In this document: piece after piece, positions 26,920 to 34,605 of the stretch
How positions within the stretch are numbered: position 1 is the first letter of the stretch
Layout: the number at the start of each line of letters is the position of its first letter
Source: Achromobacter spanius
GTDB taxonomy: Bacteria; Pseudomonadota; Gammaproteobacteria; Burkholderiales; Burkholderiaceae_B
DNA length: 64,000 bases
Reading direction: 5' to 3'
NCBI RefSeq assembly: GCF_003994415.1
Contig: NZ_CP034689.1
Span: 806,001 to 870,000, forward strand
The notes under the pieces: generated by a model
What the model saw: the letters and a program-made list of their open reading frames with translations, nothing else
Databases searched by the model: none
What the model was told of the DNA's origin: nothing
Translations under genes and position numbers: made by a program

Positions 26920-27990
26920 CTACACGGGCGGCGAATAGCGCTGGCTGCCGTACGCCCATTCGGGAATCGGCACGATGTTCTCTCGAGTAAAAATCTCAGC
27001 CGTATTTACCACTGGCAGTGCCTCCGGTCGACGATGCCCCGTTATATCGATTCCCACGCGCTGTTTTAGCTCCTTCGCATGCTGCCACACGGTAGTTCTA
27101 TTAAAATGCTCATGCAGATTTTCGCCGTTGAGCCAAAGTAGATAAGCACGGCGCACGTTCTTCGGCAATTCTTTTGCCTCGTATTCCGTGAGGACCGGTT
27201 GCACAGAATTGGTGATCTTATAGCGGCCCAATAGGTCAAAAAATAGTTTGTCCACGTCTTCGTGCTTCCACCTCGACACGTATTGGAGATTTCGCGTGCG
27301 CAGGCCCTGGTGGTGGAGCTTGATCTCGACGCGGATGCTGAGACGTGCCAGGTCAAGTATCGCGGTTTGATATTCACCAGGGTTCTTCCACTGCGATGCC
27401 AACAGCTCATGTTTGCTGTAGACAGTTGCGCTGTGATACACGGAACGCCTCTTCGGACCGTGACCCAGTTCGATAGAAGTTTCGCGGTTACGGCGTTTCC
27501 CTTCGCGATTATTGGCGTCTATCGCGTCAATGATCTCTCTTTGCACGGGGGGGCACCAGAAGTTCGCCGTCAGGTGGATTTCGGTGATGCCAACTTGTCC
27601 GTTGGCCCACTCCGCCCGCTCTTCATCTGTTGGACTAAGCGCCATGGCAGTGGTTTGTTGTTCGAAAATCTGGTGTACATACGATTGCAGATTTGCATGT
27701 CCGAAAAAGTTGTGTCGCTGCAGAATCTGAGGCGGGCAGCAATCAAGTTCGATCTGGTGCGCCCGGTCAATACCTCTTATGTCTCGCGACTTCATCCAAA
27801 CCTGATCTGCAGGCCCGTAAGAGGCGCCTCGTGGCTTTCTAGCGCTGGCTGCTATGGGCACGAGTTCCCCCGTGTCTCCCATTAGCTGGAACCATAGTTT
27901 TCCCAAAGGACGATGAGCGAGCGAGCCTTTAACCCTAATGCGATCTATATGCACATGGCCGTTGGTTGTGTTGGTGATATACGGGTTCAT
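26920..27990 (-). CDS. Phage/plasmid replication initiator, gene II/X type
   Basis: 356 aa. The segments HIDRIRVKG at the N-terminus, ITEIHLTANFWCP (about 135), YHSATVYSKHELL (about 190) and LSIRVEIKLHHQGL (about 225) match the II/X family of Rep proteins of filamentous phages and related small elements, which nick DNA for rolling-circle replication. Full-length in appearance. It is the last gene of a minus-strand series AlpA, RepA-like, Rep. No coat or assembly genes of a filamentous phage are present, so it is a replication module or satellite remnant inside the island. Confidence 0.82.
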   Translation of the reverse strand: MNPYITNTTNGHVHIDRIRVKGSLAHRPLGKLWFQLMGDTGELVPIAASARKPRGASYGPADQVWMKSRDIRGIDRAHQIELDCCPPQILQRHNFFGHANLQSYVHQIFEQQTTAMALSPTDEERAEWANGQVGITEIHLTANFWCPPVQREIIDAIDANNREGKRRNRETSIELGHGPKRRSVYHSATVYSKHELLASQWKNPGEYQTAILDLARLSIRVEIKLHHQGLRTRNLQYVSRWKHEDVDKLFFDLLGRYKITNSVQPVLTEYEAKELPKNVRRAYLLWLNGENLHEHFNRTTVWQHAKELKQRVGIDITGHRRPEALPVVNTAEIFTRENIVPIPEWAYGSQRYSPPV

Positions 27991-28142
27991 TGGTCTACAG
28001 TGGGGATTGATGGATAGCTAGGTCGGGGGCGTGGGGGCAGTACAAATTACGAACAAATGTTGGCTTGTATAGTTGCTCGGCCACTTGTCTTTCCCAGGAG
28101 ACGTTGTGGCTCGTCGTGCAAATTTGAAAAAAATCGGTTTTT

Positions 28143-29093
28143 TTATGTGCGTCCTACGTCAGGTGCCTCATGCAAAGGAGGCCTTTCTGCAATGTCTCTG
28201 GAGAGCGTTGCGACGGATACGCCGAGGCGAACCGCGATTTCGCTTCTACTTATACCTTGCTGCAAAAGCTTCGGAATTTGGAGTCGCCGTTGTCGAATTT
28301 CCTGTTGCTTTGGAGAAAGTAGCTGCGTTGAATCTACAGCTGAGAATTCAAAGGAAAGTGGGCCGGCCGACGTGTACGTGAAGTCGAGCGGGCTGGGCGA
28401 ACTAGGAGGGTAATGGTTGCTCTGGCGGAAAATGCGGATAGCGTTGTGGTCGGCACACGTGGTGTTGCCGCTGGCTAATCGAAGTACGTTAAGGGCAGGG
28501 AACGCTTCCATCCATTTTTCGCGTTTCCTGTAATCGTTACGGAACGCAAGGACGGTTATCCCACGTTTGTTTAGCTCAGCGAACTGGTCGGCGATTTGAC
28601 GTATAGCGTGTGCTGAGGTGGAAATGTCGAACCACGTCGCCAGATCGTAGATAACCCAAAGCTGATGGGTGGGCTTTCCCGCTTGGAGGCGCAGTCCACG
28701 CACAACGTCGATCCCCAGGCCATGGTCTTCGCCGGGGTCAATCAAGCTAACCGTAAGGTTGTCGGCAGCAAGAGCGCGTGCCGGTGCCGGTTGTTGCTTC
28801 TCCGATAGCCGTTTGAATGCAGCCTGCACGCCTTGGGCCTGGTGAGCTGGCGCAAGGAAAGTCACTCGTCCGGTAGAGCACCGGCCAAACACTTCGAGCG
28901 ATTTGATAGGCAGAGCGGCAGCCACCGCATATGCCGCGAGAGTCGCGAGAGTTAGTGGGAGGACTCCTGGACTGGAAAACGCGATTGTGGTGGCTGCGGT
29001 GGGAATAAGCGGCGGGAAAAAATAGTCCGGCGATGGGATCTTTGCATCCAGCAACTGGGATAAGGAAAGCTCAGGAAAGTGTGGGTTTTTCAT
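28143..29093 (-). CDS. RepA-like ATPase-domain protein with C-terminal helix-turn-helix
   Basis: 316 aa from the ATG at 29093. The central part (VSLIDPGEDHGLGIDVVRGL, HQLWVIYDLATWFD, ITVLAFRND) looks like a RecA/RepA-type ATPase fold, though no clear Walker A is visible, so nucleotide binding may be lost. The C-terminus has an Hin/Trp-type helix-turn-helix (RQRRLQIPKLLQQGISRSEIAVRLGVSVATLSRDI). It lies between the AlpA-type and Rep II/X genes and probably controls or assists replication of the module. Confidence 0.6.
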   Translation of the reverse strand: MKNPHFPELSLSQLLDAKIPSPDYFFPPLIPTAATTIAFSSPGVLPLTLATLAAYAVAAALPIKSLEVFGRCSTGRVTFLAPAHQAQGVQAAFKRLSEKQQPAPARALAADNLTVSLIDPGEDHGLGIDVVRGLRLQAGKPTHQLWVIYDLATWFDISTSAHAIRQIADQFAELNKRGITVLAFRNDYRKREKWMEAFPALNVLRLASGNTTCADHNAIRIFRQSNHYPPSSPSPLDFTYTSAGPLSFEFSAVDSTQLLSPKQQEIRQRRLQIPKLLQQGISRSEIAVRLGVSVATLSRDIAERPPLHEAPDVGRT

Positions 29094-29288
29094 GGGTCTG
29101 GTAGGGGAGTGGGGTCGAGGAACGGGCACAGAAAACTATGCTGCGTCGATGAACTACTGGGGTTCGGCAGTGCTGGGCGCGTAGCGGCGCGCGGCAGCGA
29201 GAGTGAGGACATAGCTCGTGATCTCACTTTCAATCCACTGTAATGACCCAGTGAAAACCTGCTCACGTCATAATCGAGGGAATTGACG

Positions 29289-29603
29289 ATGAGCATGAAG
29301 ATGGAAGACGACATCAAACGCTGGACGGCCAAGCGCAAGAGCGCGCTAGTGCTGGACATCATTCAAGGCAAGGTCACCGTCGCAGAGGCCAGCCGCCAAT
29401 ACGACCTGTCGCCCTCAGAGGTCGAACAGTGGGTCGACGATGGCAAGCGGGGCATGGAGAATGCCTTGCGGGCCAATCCACAGGACGTGCGCGAGCAGTA
29501 CGAGCGCCAGCTCAAGGACCTTCAAGAGGCCTACGGCGAGGCGATGCTGGAGCTTCGCGCGAGAAAAAAATTGCAGTCCCTGCTGGGCGAGGACGAGAAG
29601 TGA
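29289..29603 (+). CDS. IS3-family OrfA (DNA-binding subunit)
   Basis: 104 aa. Helix-turn-helix region (KRKSALVLDIIQGKVTVAEASRQYDLSPSEVEQW) followed by a leucine-rich coil used for multimerisation. The codons AGA AAA AAA near the end (A7 at 29564-29570) would allow a -1 shift into orfB, giving the fused OrfAB transposase. The stop overlaps a GTG start for orfB. Confidence 0.9.
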   Translation: MSMKMEDDIKRWTAKRKSALVLDIIQGKVTVAEASRQYDLSPSEVEQWVDDGKRGMENALRANPQDVREQYERQLKDLQEAYGEAMLELRARKKLQSLLGEDEK

Positions 29604-30421
29604 TCGAGACGATCCACCAGGGACTGCAAGCCGACGGCATCACCGTCTCGATCGCCAAGCTGTGCCGCTGGTTCAACGTGCCTCGCCGCACCGTCTACTA
29701 CAAGGCGGTGAAGGCATCGCCAAAGCTCGATCCGCAGTTTGTCGCGCCCATCAAGGCGCTGATCGAAGAATCGCCGTCGTTTGGCTATCGAACGGTGGCG
29801 CATCTGTTGGGGTTCAACAAGAACACCGTGCAGCGCGTGTTCCAGTTGATGGGCTGGCAGGTCCGTAAGCGGCCCATCGGCTTCAGGCCCCGGATCCAGG
29901 CATTGCCGTCGGTGGCCACGAGGCCTAACGAGCGCTGGTCGACGGATCTGTGCCGCGTCTGGGCGGGTCGGGATGGCTGGGCGACGCTGGCGCTGGTGAT
30001 TGACTGCCATACCCGGGAGTTGCTGGGCTGGCATCTGTCGCGCAGCGGCAAGGCCTGCACCGCAGGAAGCGCACTGGAACATGCCCTGATCGCCCGCTTC
30101 GGAACGCTGGGCCGCGTGCCTGTGCCGTTCCTGCTGCGATCCGACAACGGGTTGGTCTTCACCTCTCGTAGCTATACAGCGTTGGTGCGAGGCTACGGGC
30201 TGCGCCAAGAGTTCATCACGCCGCACTGCCCGCAACAGAACGGGATGGTCGAACGCGTGATCCGCACGTTGAAAGAGCAATGCGCGCATCGGCATCGCTT
30301 CGAGACCATCCAGCACGCCAGCCGCGTGGTAGGGGACTGGATACGCTTTTATAACCACCGGCGCCCGCACCAGGCGCTCGGCATGAAGACCCCGGCTGAG
30401 GCATTTGCATTAGCCGCTTAA
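29600..30421 (+). CDS. IS3-family OrfB (DDE transposase domain)
   Basis: 273 aa if begun at the GTG that overlaps the orfA stop; it may instead be made as an OrfAB fusion by frameshift. An HTH_21-type segment is followed by the rve integrase core with the DDE residues: D in WSTDLCRV, D in LLRSDNGLVF and E in QNGMVERVIRTLKEQ. The gene appears intact, so the element may still be active. Confidence 0.92.
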   Translation: MIETIHQGLQADGITVSIAKLCRWFNVPRRTVYYKAVKASPKLDPQFVAPIKALIEESPSFGYRTVAHLLGFNKNTVQRVFQLMGWQVRKRPIGFRPRIQALPSVATRPNERWSTDLCRVWAGRDGWATLALVIDCHTRELLGWHLSRSGKACTAGSALEHALIARFGTLGRVPVPFLLRSDNGLVFTSRSYTALVRGYGLRQEFITPHCPQQNGMVERVIRTLKEQCAHRHRFETIQHASRVVGDWIRFYNHRRPHQALGMKTPAEAFALAA

Positions 30422-30764
30422 CCTGAGCAGGTTCTGCTGGGTCATTACACCACCGCGCTGCGGCACGACGGCTATTTCCGAATTTGATGGGCGGCGGAAG
30501 TTCGCCAGAAGCGACTTTGGCGTGGATTGCCGAGTTTTTCAGCCCCAAGATGTGGCTTACGCTTTCGATGGGGATAAGGCGGGGAGGGGACGACGATGGC
30601 TGTTCGTGCTGCAGCAGAGCGGCTGACGAAGTGTTAGAGGGCGCGGCGCTGAACAGGCTACGCGATGTGTTGAGGTTGGTGGTCACGGCGAATCTCCATC
30701 AATGAAGCCGTCTGAAGCGGCGATGTAGAGATTCTGACGATATGGACTTCCATTTAAAACGGCT

Positions 30765-30900
30765 TAAGTCGGACTAAATCTATCGGTATAAGTCAGACTT
30801 GGGGCCGGCGAGCTTCTGATTTAGCTTATTCCAACGGGAACCGGTAGAACGCATAGGCCAGGCAGGAAAGTCTGATTATTTTAGTTAATTAAAGTCAGAC
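30765..30900. repeat. Four AAGTC(A/G/T)GA repeats, iteron- or operator-like
   Basis: AAGTCGGACT (from 30766), AAGTCAGACT (30790), AAGTCTGATT (30868) and AAGTCAGACA (30892) lie within the 225-bp gap between the AlpA-type gene and the gene at 30912. Two pairs each have about 24 bp between starts. They may be regulator sites for the AlpA operon or iterons of the replication module. Confidence 0.45.
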
Positions 30901-30911
30901 AAAAAATTTTT

Positions 30912-31787
30912 TTATGCCGCTTTGTCTGGGTAGGTCAGCAGATTTAGGCACTTCCATTTGTAGATGTAGTCCCAAGCCTGTTTGGCGTATCTGTAGGCAC
31001 GGTCCTGACGCCGCTTGAACTCCGCTTCGCGAAGCTTTTCGGACAATAAACGGAATGTCACTGCTTCGAACAGAAGGTGCTCTGCGGCTTGGTCCACGGT
31101 GATAAGGTGGGCCGGGCCGTAACCTTTAATGCTCTCGGCCCAGAGGCGTTGCGGATACGTTAAGCAGTCGGCCATTTGTAGGTATGTCCTGAGCGTGCGT
31201 TTACTTGGCTTGATGTGCTCTTCTTTGAGCTGTTTCTTAGTCATCCAACTAGCCAGCTCCTCAACCGCGATTTCCAGTTGATGCCTGAGACCTATGCAAT
31301 CGGGCCCAAATTGTTCTGATAGGTCGATGACCAATGCTGTTTGTGGTCCCTTGACCTCGATGATTGGCTGGTTCGCCGGACCTAATCCAGCCGTTTTCAT
31401 AATCGCTTCTCGTATCAGTAAGCGACTTTGCTCGATGGGCTCCCAGCGGATGCTGGTGGAATATTTGTTCCTGTAGGGGATCGGACGACAAACGCCGAAG
31501 TGTGGCAGGTGACCCGGACTGGGCAAATAGCCCCATAGTTCAATGTGTTGAGGGGCTGTGTTGTCAATCATCCTTTGATAAAACGAGTTTCGGCGTAGGA
31601 ACTCCCAGGCATACTCAGCATAGGAAGTCGAGTCATCCAGATGCCCGTACCGAGCTTCCTCGGCGAAGAGGTCGCCCGTCTCGATGCTGTATTTCGGTGT
31701 GTAGTGGGTCATACCGCGAGGCCGAAACCCCACATCCCGAGCTCGGGACGTCGCCGCCGACCGCGTAAGTGCTTGCTTCGTTGTCAT
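30912..31787 (-). CDS. DUF6499-like protein of genomic islands
   Basis: 291 aa. The segment SYAEYAWEFLRRNSFYQRMI near residue 55 resembles the short DUF6499-type N-terminal domain often seen in regulators carried by integrative elements. The rest is helical with a basic C-terminus and no assigned function. It starts 15 bp after the integrase stop on the same strand, so it is probably co-transcribed with the integrase. Confidence 0.6.
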   Translation of the reverse strand: MTTKQALTRSAATSRARDVGFRPRGMTHYTPKYSIETGDLFAEEARYGHLDDSTSYAEYAWEFLRRNSFYQRMIDNTAPQHIELWGYLPSPGHLPHFGVCRPIPYRNKYSTSIRWEPIEQSRLLIREAIMKTAGLGPANQPIIEVKGPQTALVIDLSEQFGPDCIGLRHQLEIAVEELASWMTKKQLKEEHIKPSKRTLRTYLQMADCLTYPQRLWAESIKGYGPAHLITVDQAAEHLLFEAVTFRLLSEKLREAEFKRRQDRAYRYAKQAWDYIYKWKCLNLLTYPDKAA

Positions 31788-31802
31788 CTGTGGTCTGCGA
31801 AG

Positions 31803-33062
31803 CTATTCGTTAACCAACTGCGCTGGCGAGGCGCTGCGGTAGCAATACTGCTCCCATTCACTCATGAGGGCTGCGCGCTTGTCATACAGATCGGTACGTG
31901 CGTACGCGGCCGCCACCTTGTCTCGCATTGTGTGAGCCAGCGCCGCTTCCGCAGTGCTGAAGTCGTGTGTAGTCATTTCTGCGGCGAAGTCCCGAAAAGT
32001 GCTTCTAAATCCGTGCACGGTGATAGCGTCGTAGCTCATCCGGCGTAGTAGCATGCTCATCGCCATGTTGGATAATGGTTTGTCCATCCGACCTCCGGGG
32101 AAGAGGAAGCCTCCATTTGCAAGCGGCAAACGGGATTCGACAATAGTCAGAGCCCGGGGCGTTAACGGTACTCGGTGTTCTTTGCCTGCCTTCATACGCT
32201 CTTTCGGGACGGTCCACATCCCTCTTTCTAGATCGATCTCGCGAACATGTGCCCCAGTCACTTCGGACGTGCGACCGGCCGTGAGGATTAAGAACTCCAA
32301 AGCCCAGCGTGCGCTACCGTCTTGGGCCTGAAGGCGGCGTAAGAACTCAGGAATTTCCGAATAGGGCAGTGCGGCATGGTGTTTTTGTGCACGGCTTGAT
32401 TCCGTGGACTTCGCCAAAAGGTGCTCTAAATGCCCCTTCCATCGCGCTGGATTATCGCCCTGCCGAAGACCATGCGCGGTTGCCCAGTCTAGAACAGCGG
32501 CTACTCGTCCCTGTAAGCGCGTCGCTGTCTCGTGCTTTATATTCCATATCGGCGCTAGAACGAGCTTGATATCTACTGTCGTAATCGCCGAGATGGCTTT
32601 GGTTCCAATGTGCGGCGAGGCGTACGTCGCAAGGGTGTTTCGCCATTGCTGGGCGTGTTTAGTGCTTTTCCACTCAGCGCGGTGGTCAGCGATGTACTGG
32701 GCGGCGCAATCGTCGAAAGTCTTAACGCTAGATGCGGCTGCTTTCTTTTCCGCCGTTTTGGCAAGCTTTTGGTCAGCGGGGTCGAGCCCCTCCGCCCGAA
32801 GTTGGCGCTGCTCTGAAGCTCGCTCGCGTGCTAGGCGCAGGCTTACATCGGGATATTTTCCAAGTCCGATCGCTATGGCTTTGCGATTGCGCATGTACCG
32901 GTAGAGCCATGACGAGGTGCCGCTGGTTGTGATTTGGAGTGTCAGACCACCTCCATCTCCGAGGAGGATGGGTCTGCCTAGGCCTTGCTCAATGGCCTTC
33001 CTCGCTTCCTTGAGCTTTGCTTCTATCTTGGTATCACTGAGTTTATTGATCGCGCCGCGCAC
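31803..33062 (-). CDS. P4-type tyrosine integrase of the island
   Basis: 419 aa. GTG start with AAGGAG 7 bases upstream. An N-terminal DUF4102 arm-binding domain (LSDTKIEAKLKEA...GGLTLQIT..GTSSWLYRY) is followed by a SAM-like core-binding domain and a catalytic domain: Arg in TAGRTSEV, HGFRSTFRD (His-x-x-Arg), His in ALAHTM and Tyr in AYARTDLYDKR. This is the standard length and layout for integrases that target tRNA 3' ends. It reads away from attR, 202 bp from the core. Confidence 0.95.
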   Translation of the reverse strand: MRGAINKLSDTKIEAKLKEARKAIEQGLGRPILLGDGGGLTLQITTSGTSSWLYRYMRNRKAIAIGLGKYPDVSLRLARERASEQRQLRAEGLDPADQKLAKTAEKKAAASSVKTFDDCAAQYIADHRAEWKSTKHAQQWRNTLATYASPHIGTKAISAITTVDIKLVLAPIWNIKHETATRLQGRVAAVLDWATAHGLRQGDNPARWKGHLEHLLAKSTESSRAQKHHAALPYSEIPEFLRRLQAQDGSARWALEFLILTAGRTSEVTGAHVREIDLERGMWTVPKERMKAGKEHRVPLTPRALTIVESRLPLANGGFLFPGGRMDKPLSNMAMSMLLRRMSYDAITVHGFRSTFRDFAAEMTTHDFSTAEAALAHTMRDKVAAAYARTDLYDKRAALMSEWEQYCYRSASPAQLVNE

Positions 33063-33124
33063 TTGTCGCTCCTTGAGAACCCCACGGAAGCATACTCAGT
33101 TCGATGGCTAGAATCCGCTTTCAA

Positions 33125-33144
33125 CTATCAAACCAACTATCAAA
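33125..33144 (+). promoter_or_regulatory. Two CTATCAAA motifs, candidate integrase arm sites (right)
   Basis: CTATCAAA at 33125 and 33137, 12 bp apart, between the integrase gene and attR, mirror the three phased copies near attL. One further copy lies outside the island at 33344. Confidence 0.5.
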
Positions 33145-33263
33145 GATGCCGTCGATGTTGGCGAACCACAACGGATAATGGCGTAGACGCCAGCATCAAG
33201 CGGCCGAGCGGTCTACTAGTAGTTTGGTCAATAGTGGCGATTAGCGCTGTTTCTTGAGAGAGA

Positions 33264-33277
33264 CCCTCTGTCCGCCA
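33264..33277 (+). repeat. attR: 14-bp copy of the tRNA-Ser 3' end
   Basis: Exact copy of 1853-1866. Upstream sequence does not continue the tRNA, so this is a 3'-end remnant created by integration, not a second tRNA. Confidence 0.92.
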
Positions 33278-33288
33278 AGAACGCATCT

Positions 33289-33325
33289 AAGCCCTTGATT
33301 TCGTTGAGAAATCAAGGGCTTTTTG
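33289..33325 (+). terminator. Displaced native terminator of tRNA-Ser
   Basis: A perfect 13-bp stem, AAGCCCTTGATTT with AAATCAAGGGCTT, a 7-nt loop and TTTTG. It lies 12 bp after the attR core, the position expected for the terminator of the tRNA before the island came in. Confidence 0.8.
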
Positions 33326-33371
33326 TTTGCCGTTTACAAATGGCTATCAAAAATTTGGCGGTTGGCTCTGG

Positions 33372-33399
33372 TGTATTGACCCAGCAGAATCTGCGCATG
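33372..33399 (+). repeat. Solitary IS terminal-repeat remnant
   Basis: TGTATTGACCCAGCAGAATC and the 8 bases after it match 24 of 28 positions of the right-end inverted repeat of the IS at 29239-30449. There is no transposase next to it, so it is a relic end of a related element. Confidence 0.55.
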
Positions 33400-33643
33400 T
33401 TTAGCGTTCTTCATGCGGCATAGCCACTCATCACATGCGCTACGGAACACAAGGAGGAGACCGATACGCGCTTAGTGACGCCTCTGCCCATTGGCGGTAT
33501 GCATCTCAACCAGGCAGCCTTGCCGAAGATCAGTTTCTGCGGGGGGCAGGAAGCGCTAAGTCACGTACATAGGCTCGTAGCCCATGCGCTCTAAGAAAGT
33601 TTCAACGCGATTTGCCTCCGAAGCGGGTTCCATCAGATAGAGC

Positions 33644-33734
33644 GGGCCAATTTTGACCCGATTGGGCCAACTTTGACCCGCTAAATTTCGTTATTTATCA
33701 ATAGGTTATGAAATTTAGGGCCAAATTTGGCCCG
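33644..33734. promoter_or_regulatory. Three GGGCCAA-N-TTTG(A/G)CCCG dyads upstream of a sigma-54 promoter
   Basis: GGGCCAATTTTGACCCG (33644-33660), GGGCCAACTTTGACCCG (33664-33680) and GGGCCAAATTTGGCCCG (33718-33734). The first two are 20 bp apart, the third contains a perfect 16-bp palindrome (33718-33733). They lie 117-207 bp before the -24 element, the usual distance for enhancer sites of sigma-54 activators. Relic ends of an IS are an alternative. Confidence 0.5.
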
Positions 33735-33850
33735 ATTTTTCATGAAAACCCCCGGGTTTTTGGCTTCATGACAGCGAACAGAAACCAAAAACACACCGGA
33801 ACAGTTGCCAAGCAATTGATTTATATGGGTTTATTTTGAATAAATAATGC

Positions 33851-33865
33851 TGGCACGAATTTTGC
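33851..33865 (+). promoter_or_regulatory. Sigma-54 (RpoN) promoter of the hcp-vgrG-rhs operon
   Basis: TGGCAC-GAATT-TTGC, a perfect match to the -24/-12 consensus with the required 10 bases between the GG and GC pairs. The hcp start is 75 bp downstream. Sigma-54 control of hcp operons is known in several T6SS-bearing bacteria. Confidence 0.82.
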
Positions 33866-33940
33866 ATATGTCATCGTACCGCCTCCTTCGGGATGCATTC
33901 CGGCCCTTGCGCCCATTTACGACGACAACGGATTCCATTC

Positions 33941-34459
33941 ATGCCTACTCCCGCCTACATCAGCATAACTGGCAAGACCCAGGGCAACATCACCCAGGGC
34001 GCCTTCACCGCCGACTCGGTCGGCAACGTCTATGTAGAAGGTCACGAAGACCAGATTCTGGTCCAAGAGATTGAGCACCGCGTCAACACCCCGACCGACC
34101 CGCAAAGCGGCCAGCCCTCCGGCCAGCGCGTGCACAAGCCATTCACCTTCACCAGCGCGCTCAACAAGGCCACGCCCCTGATGTATCAGGCCCTGGCCGC
34201 TGGCGAAATGCTGCCCAAGGTGGAAGTGAAGTGGTACCGCACGTCCATCGACGGCAAACAGGAGCACTTCTTCACCACCGAACTGGAAGACGCCACGATC
34301 GTGGACATCACCAGTGTGCTGCCGCACGCGCAAGACCCGAGCAAATCGGACTACACGCAGCTGATCAAAGTGGCCATGGCCTACCGCAAGATCACCTGGA
34401 CGCACACAGTCGCGGGTACGGAGGCCTCGGATGACTGGCGCAAGCCGCTGGAAAGCTGA
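33941..34459 (+). CDS. hcp: Hcp, T6SS tube protein
   Basis: 172 aa, the normal Hcp length. N-terminal AYISITGKTQGNITQGAF, middle QEIEHRVNTPTDPQSGQPSG, HKPFTFTSALNKATPLMYQAL and C-terminal MAYRKITWTHTVAGTEASDDWR are the standard Hcp1/TssD signatures. Hexameric rings stack to form the inner tube that is fired with VgrG at its tip. It is first in the operon, and the vgrG and rhs genes follow; no sheath or baseplate genes lie in this window, so this is an auxiliary effector locus. Confidence 0.96.
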   Translation: MPTPAYISITGKTQGNITQGAFTADSVGNVYVEGHEDQILVQEIEHRVNTPTDPQSGQPSGQRVHKPFTFTSALNKATPLMYQALAAGEMLPKVEVKWYRTSIDGKQEHFFTTELEDATIVDITSVLPHAQDPSKSDYTQLIKVAMAYRKITWTHTVAGTEASDDWRKPLES

Positions 34460-34605
34460 TCCTGCCTCGGGGCTGGGCGTGAGCGTCCGGGCCCGTTGTG
34501 TCAGCCAGGAACGGAGTTGCCGTGAGCGGGGATTCCGTCTTCTTCTTCTTGTTCATATGCCGCCGGAACGCTTGGCTTTGCGTTCCGGGGGTTCAGGATC
34601 GCGAC

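Larger units (their letters stand above)
29239..30449 (+). mobile_element. IS3-family insertion sequence, 1211 bp
   Basis: Ends are inverted repeats TGTAATGACCCAG...ACCTGCTCA (left) matching the complement of the right end, with a few mismatches. A 4-bp target duplication CCAC flanks it (29235-29238 and 30450-30453). It carries two frames, orfA and orfB, with a slippery A7 (29564-29570). It sits inside the AlpA-type gene. Confidence 0.93.
29154..30686 (-). pseudogene. AlpA-type regulator/excisionase gene broken by an IS
   Basis: The 5' part (30450-30686) encodes IPIESVSHILGLKNSAIHAK and PIKFGNSRRAAARW, an AlpA/MerR-like winged helix. It runs into the IS at 30449. On the other side (29154-29238) the same frame continues IESEITSYVLTLAAARR to a TAG. 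Removing the IS and one copy of the 4-bp duplication joins the halves without a shift (about 105 codons). AlpA proteins activate or assist integrase-driven excision, so its loss may fix the island. Confidence 0.85.
1867..33277. mobile_element. Genomic island integrated at tRNA-Ser, about 31.4 kb
   Basis: Bounded by the 14-bp attL at the tRNA 3' end and attR at 33264-33277. The P4-type integrase lies about 200 bp from attR. Contents are typical of accessory DNA: RM enzyme, OLD/UvrD pair, XRE regulators, an H-NS-family protein, replication genes, an AlpA-type regulator and an IS. No conjugation genes are seen, so it is probably an integrative island that depends on others for transfer. The tRNA's own terminator-like hairpin is found just outside attR, which supports insertion between the tRNA and its terminator. 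Confidence 0.9.
33326..33850. other. Gap upstream of hcp holding an IS end remnant and dyad repeats
   Basis: No gene supported. An IS-like terminal repeat (33372-33399) and three GGGCCAA-type dyads (33644-33734) are listed apart. A short minus-strand frame that ends near 33560 (VETFLERMGYEPMYVT) could be the tail of a decayed gene. Confidence 0.45.

Noticed and set aside
30216..30686. 156-codon minus-strand frame as a single gene
   Set aside because: Its second half is read from inside the IS; the true gene continues on the other side of the element.
33264..33277. Possible second tRNA gene at attR
   Set aside because: Only the last 14 bases of the tRNA are present; no arms upstream.
33847..34074. 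Frame starting inside the sigma-54 promoter
   Set aside because: It overlaps hcp out of frame, and its ATG lies within the promoter element.
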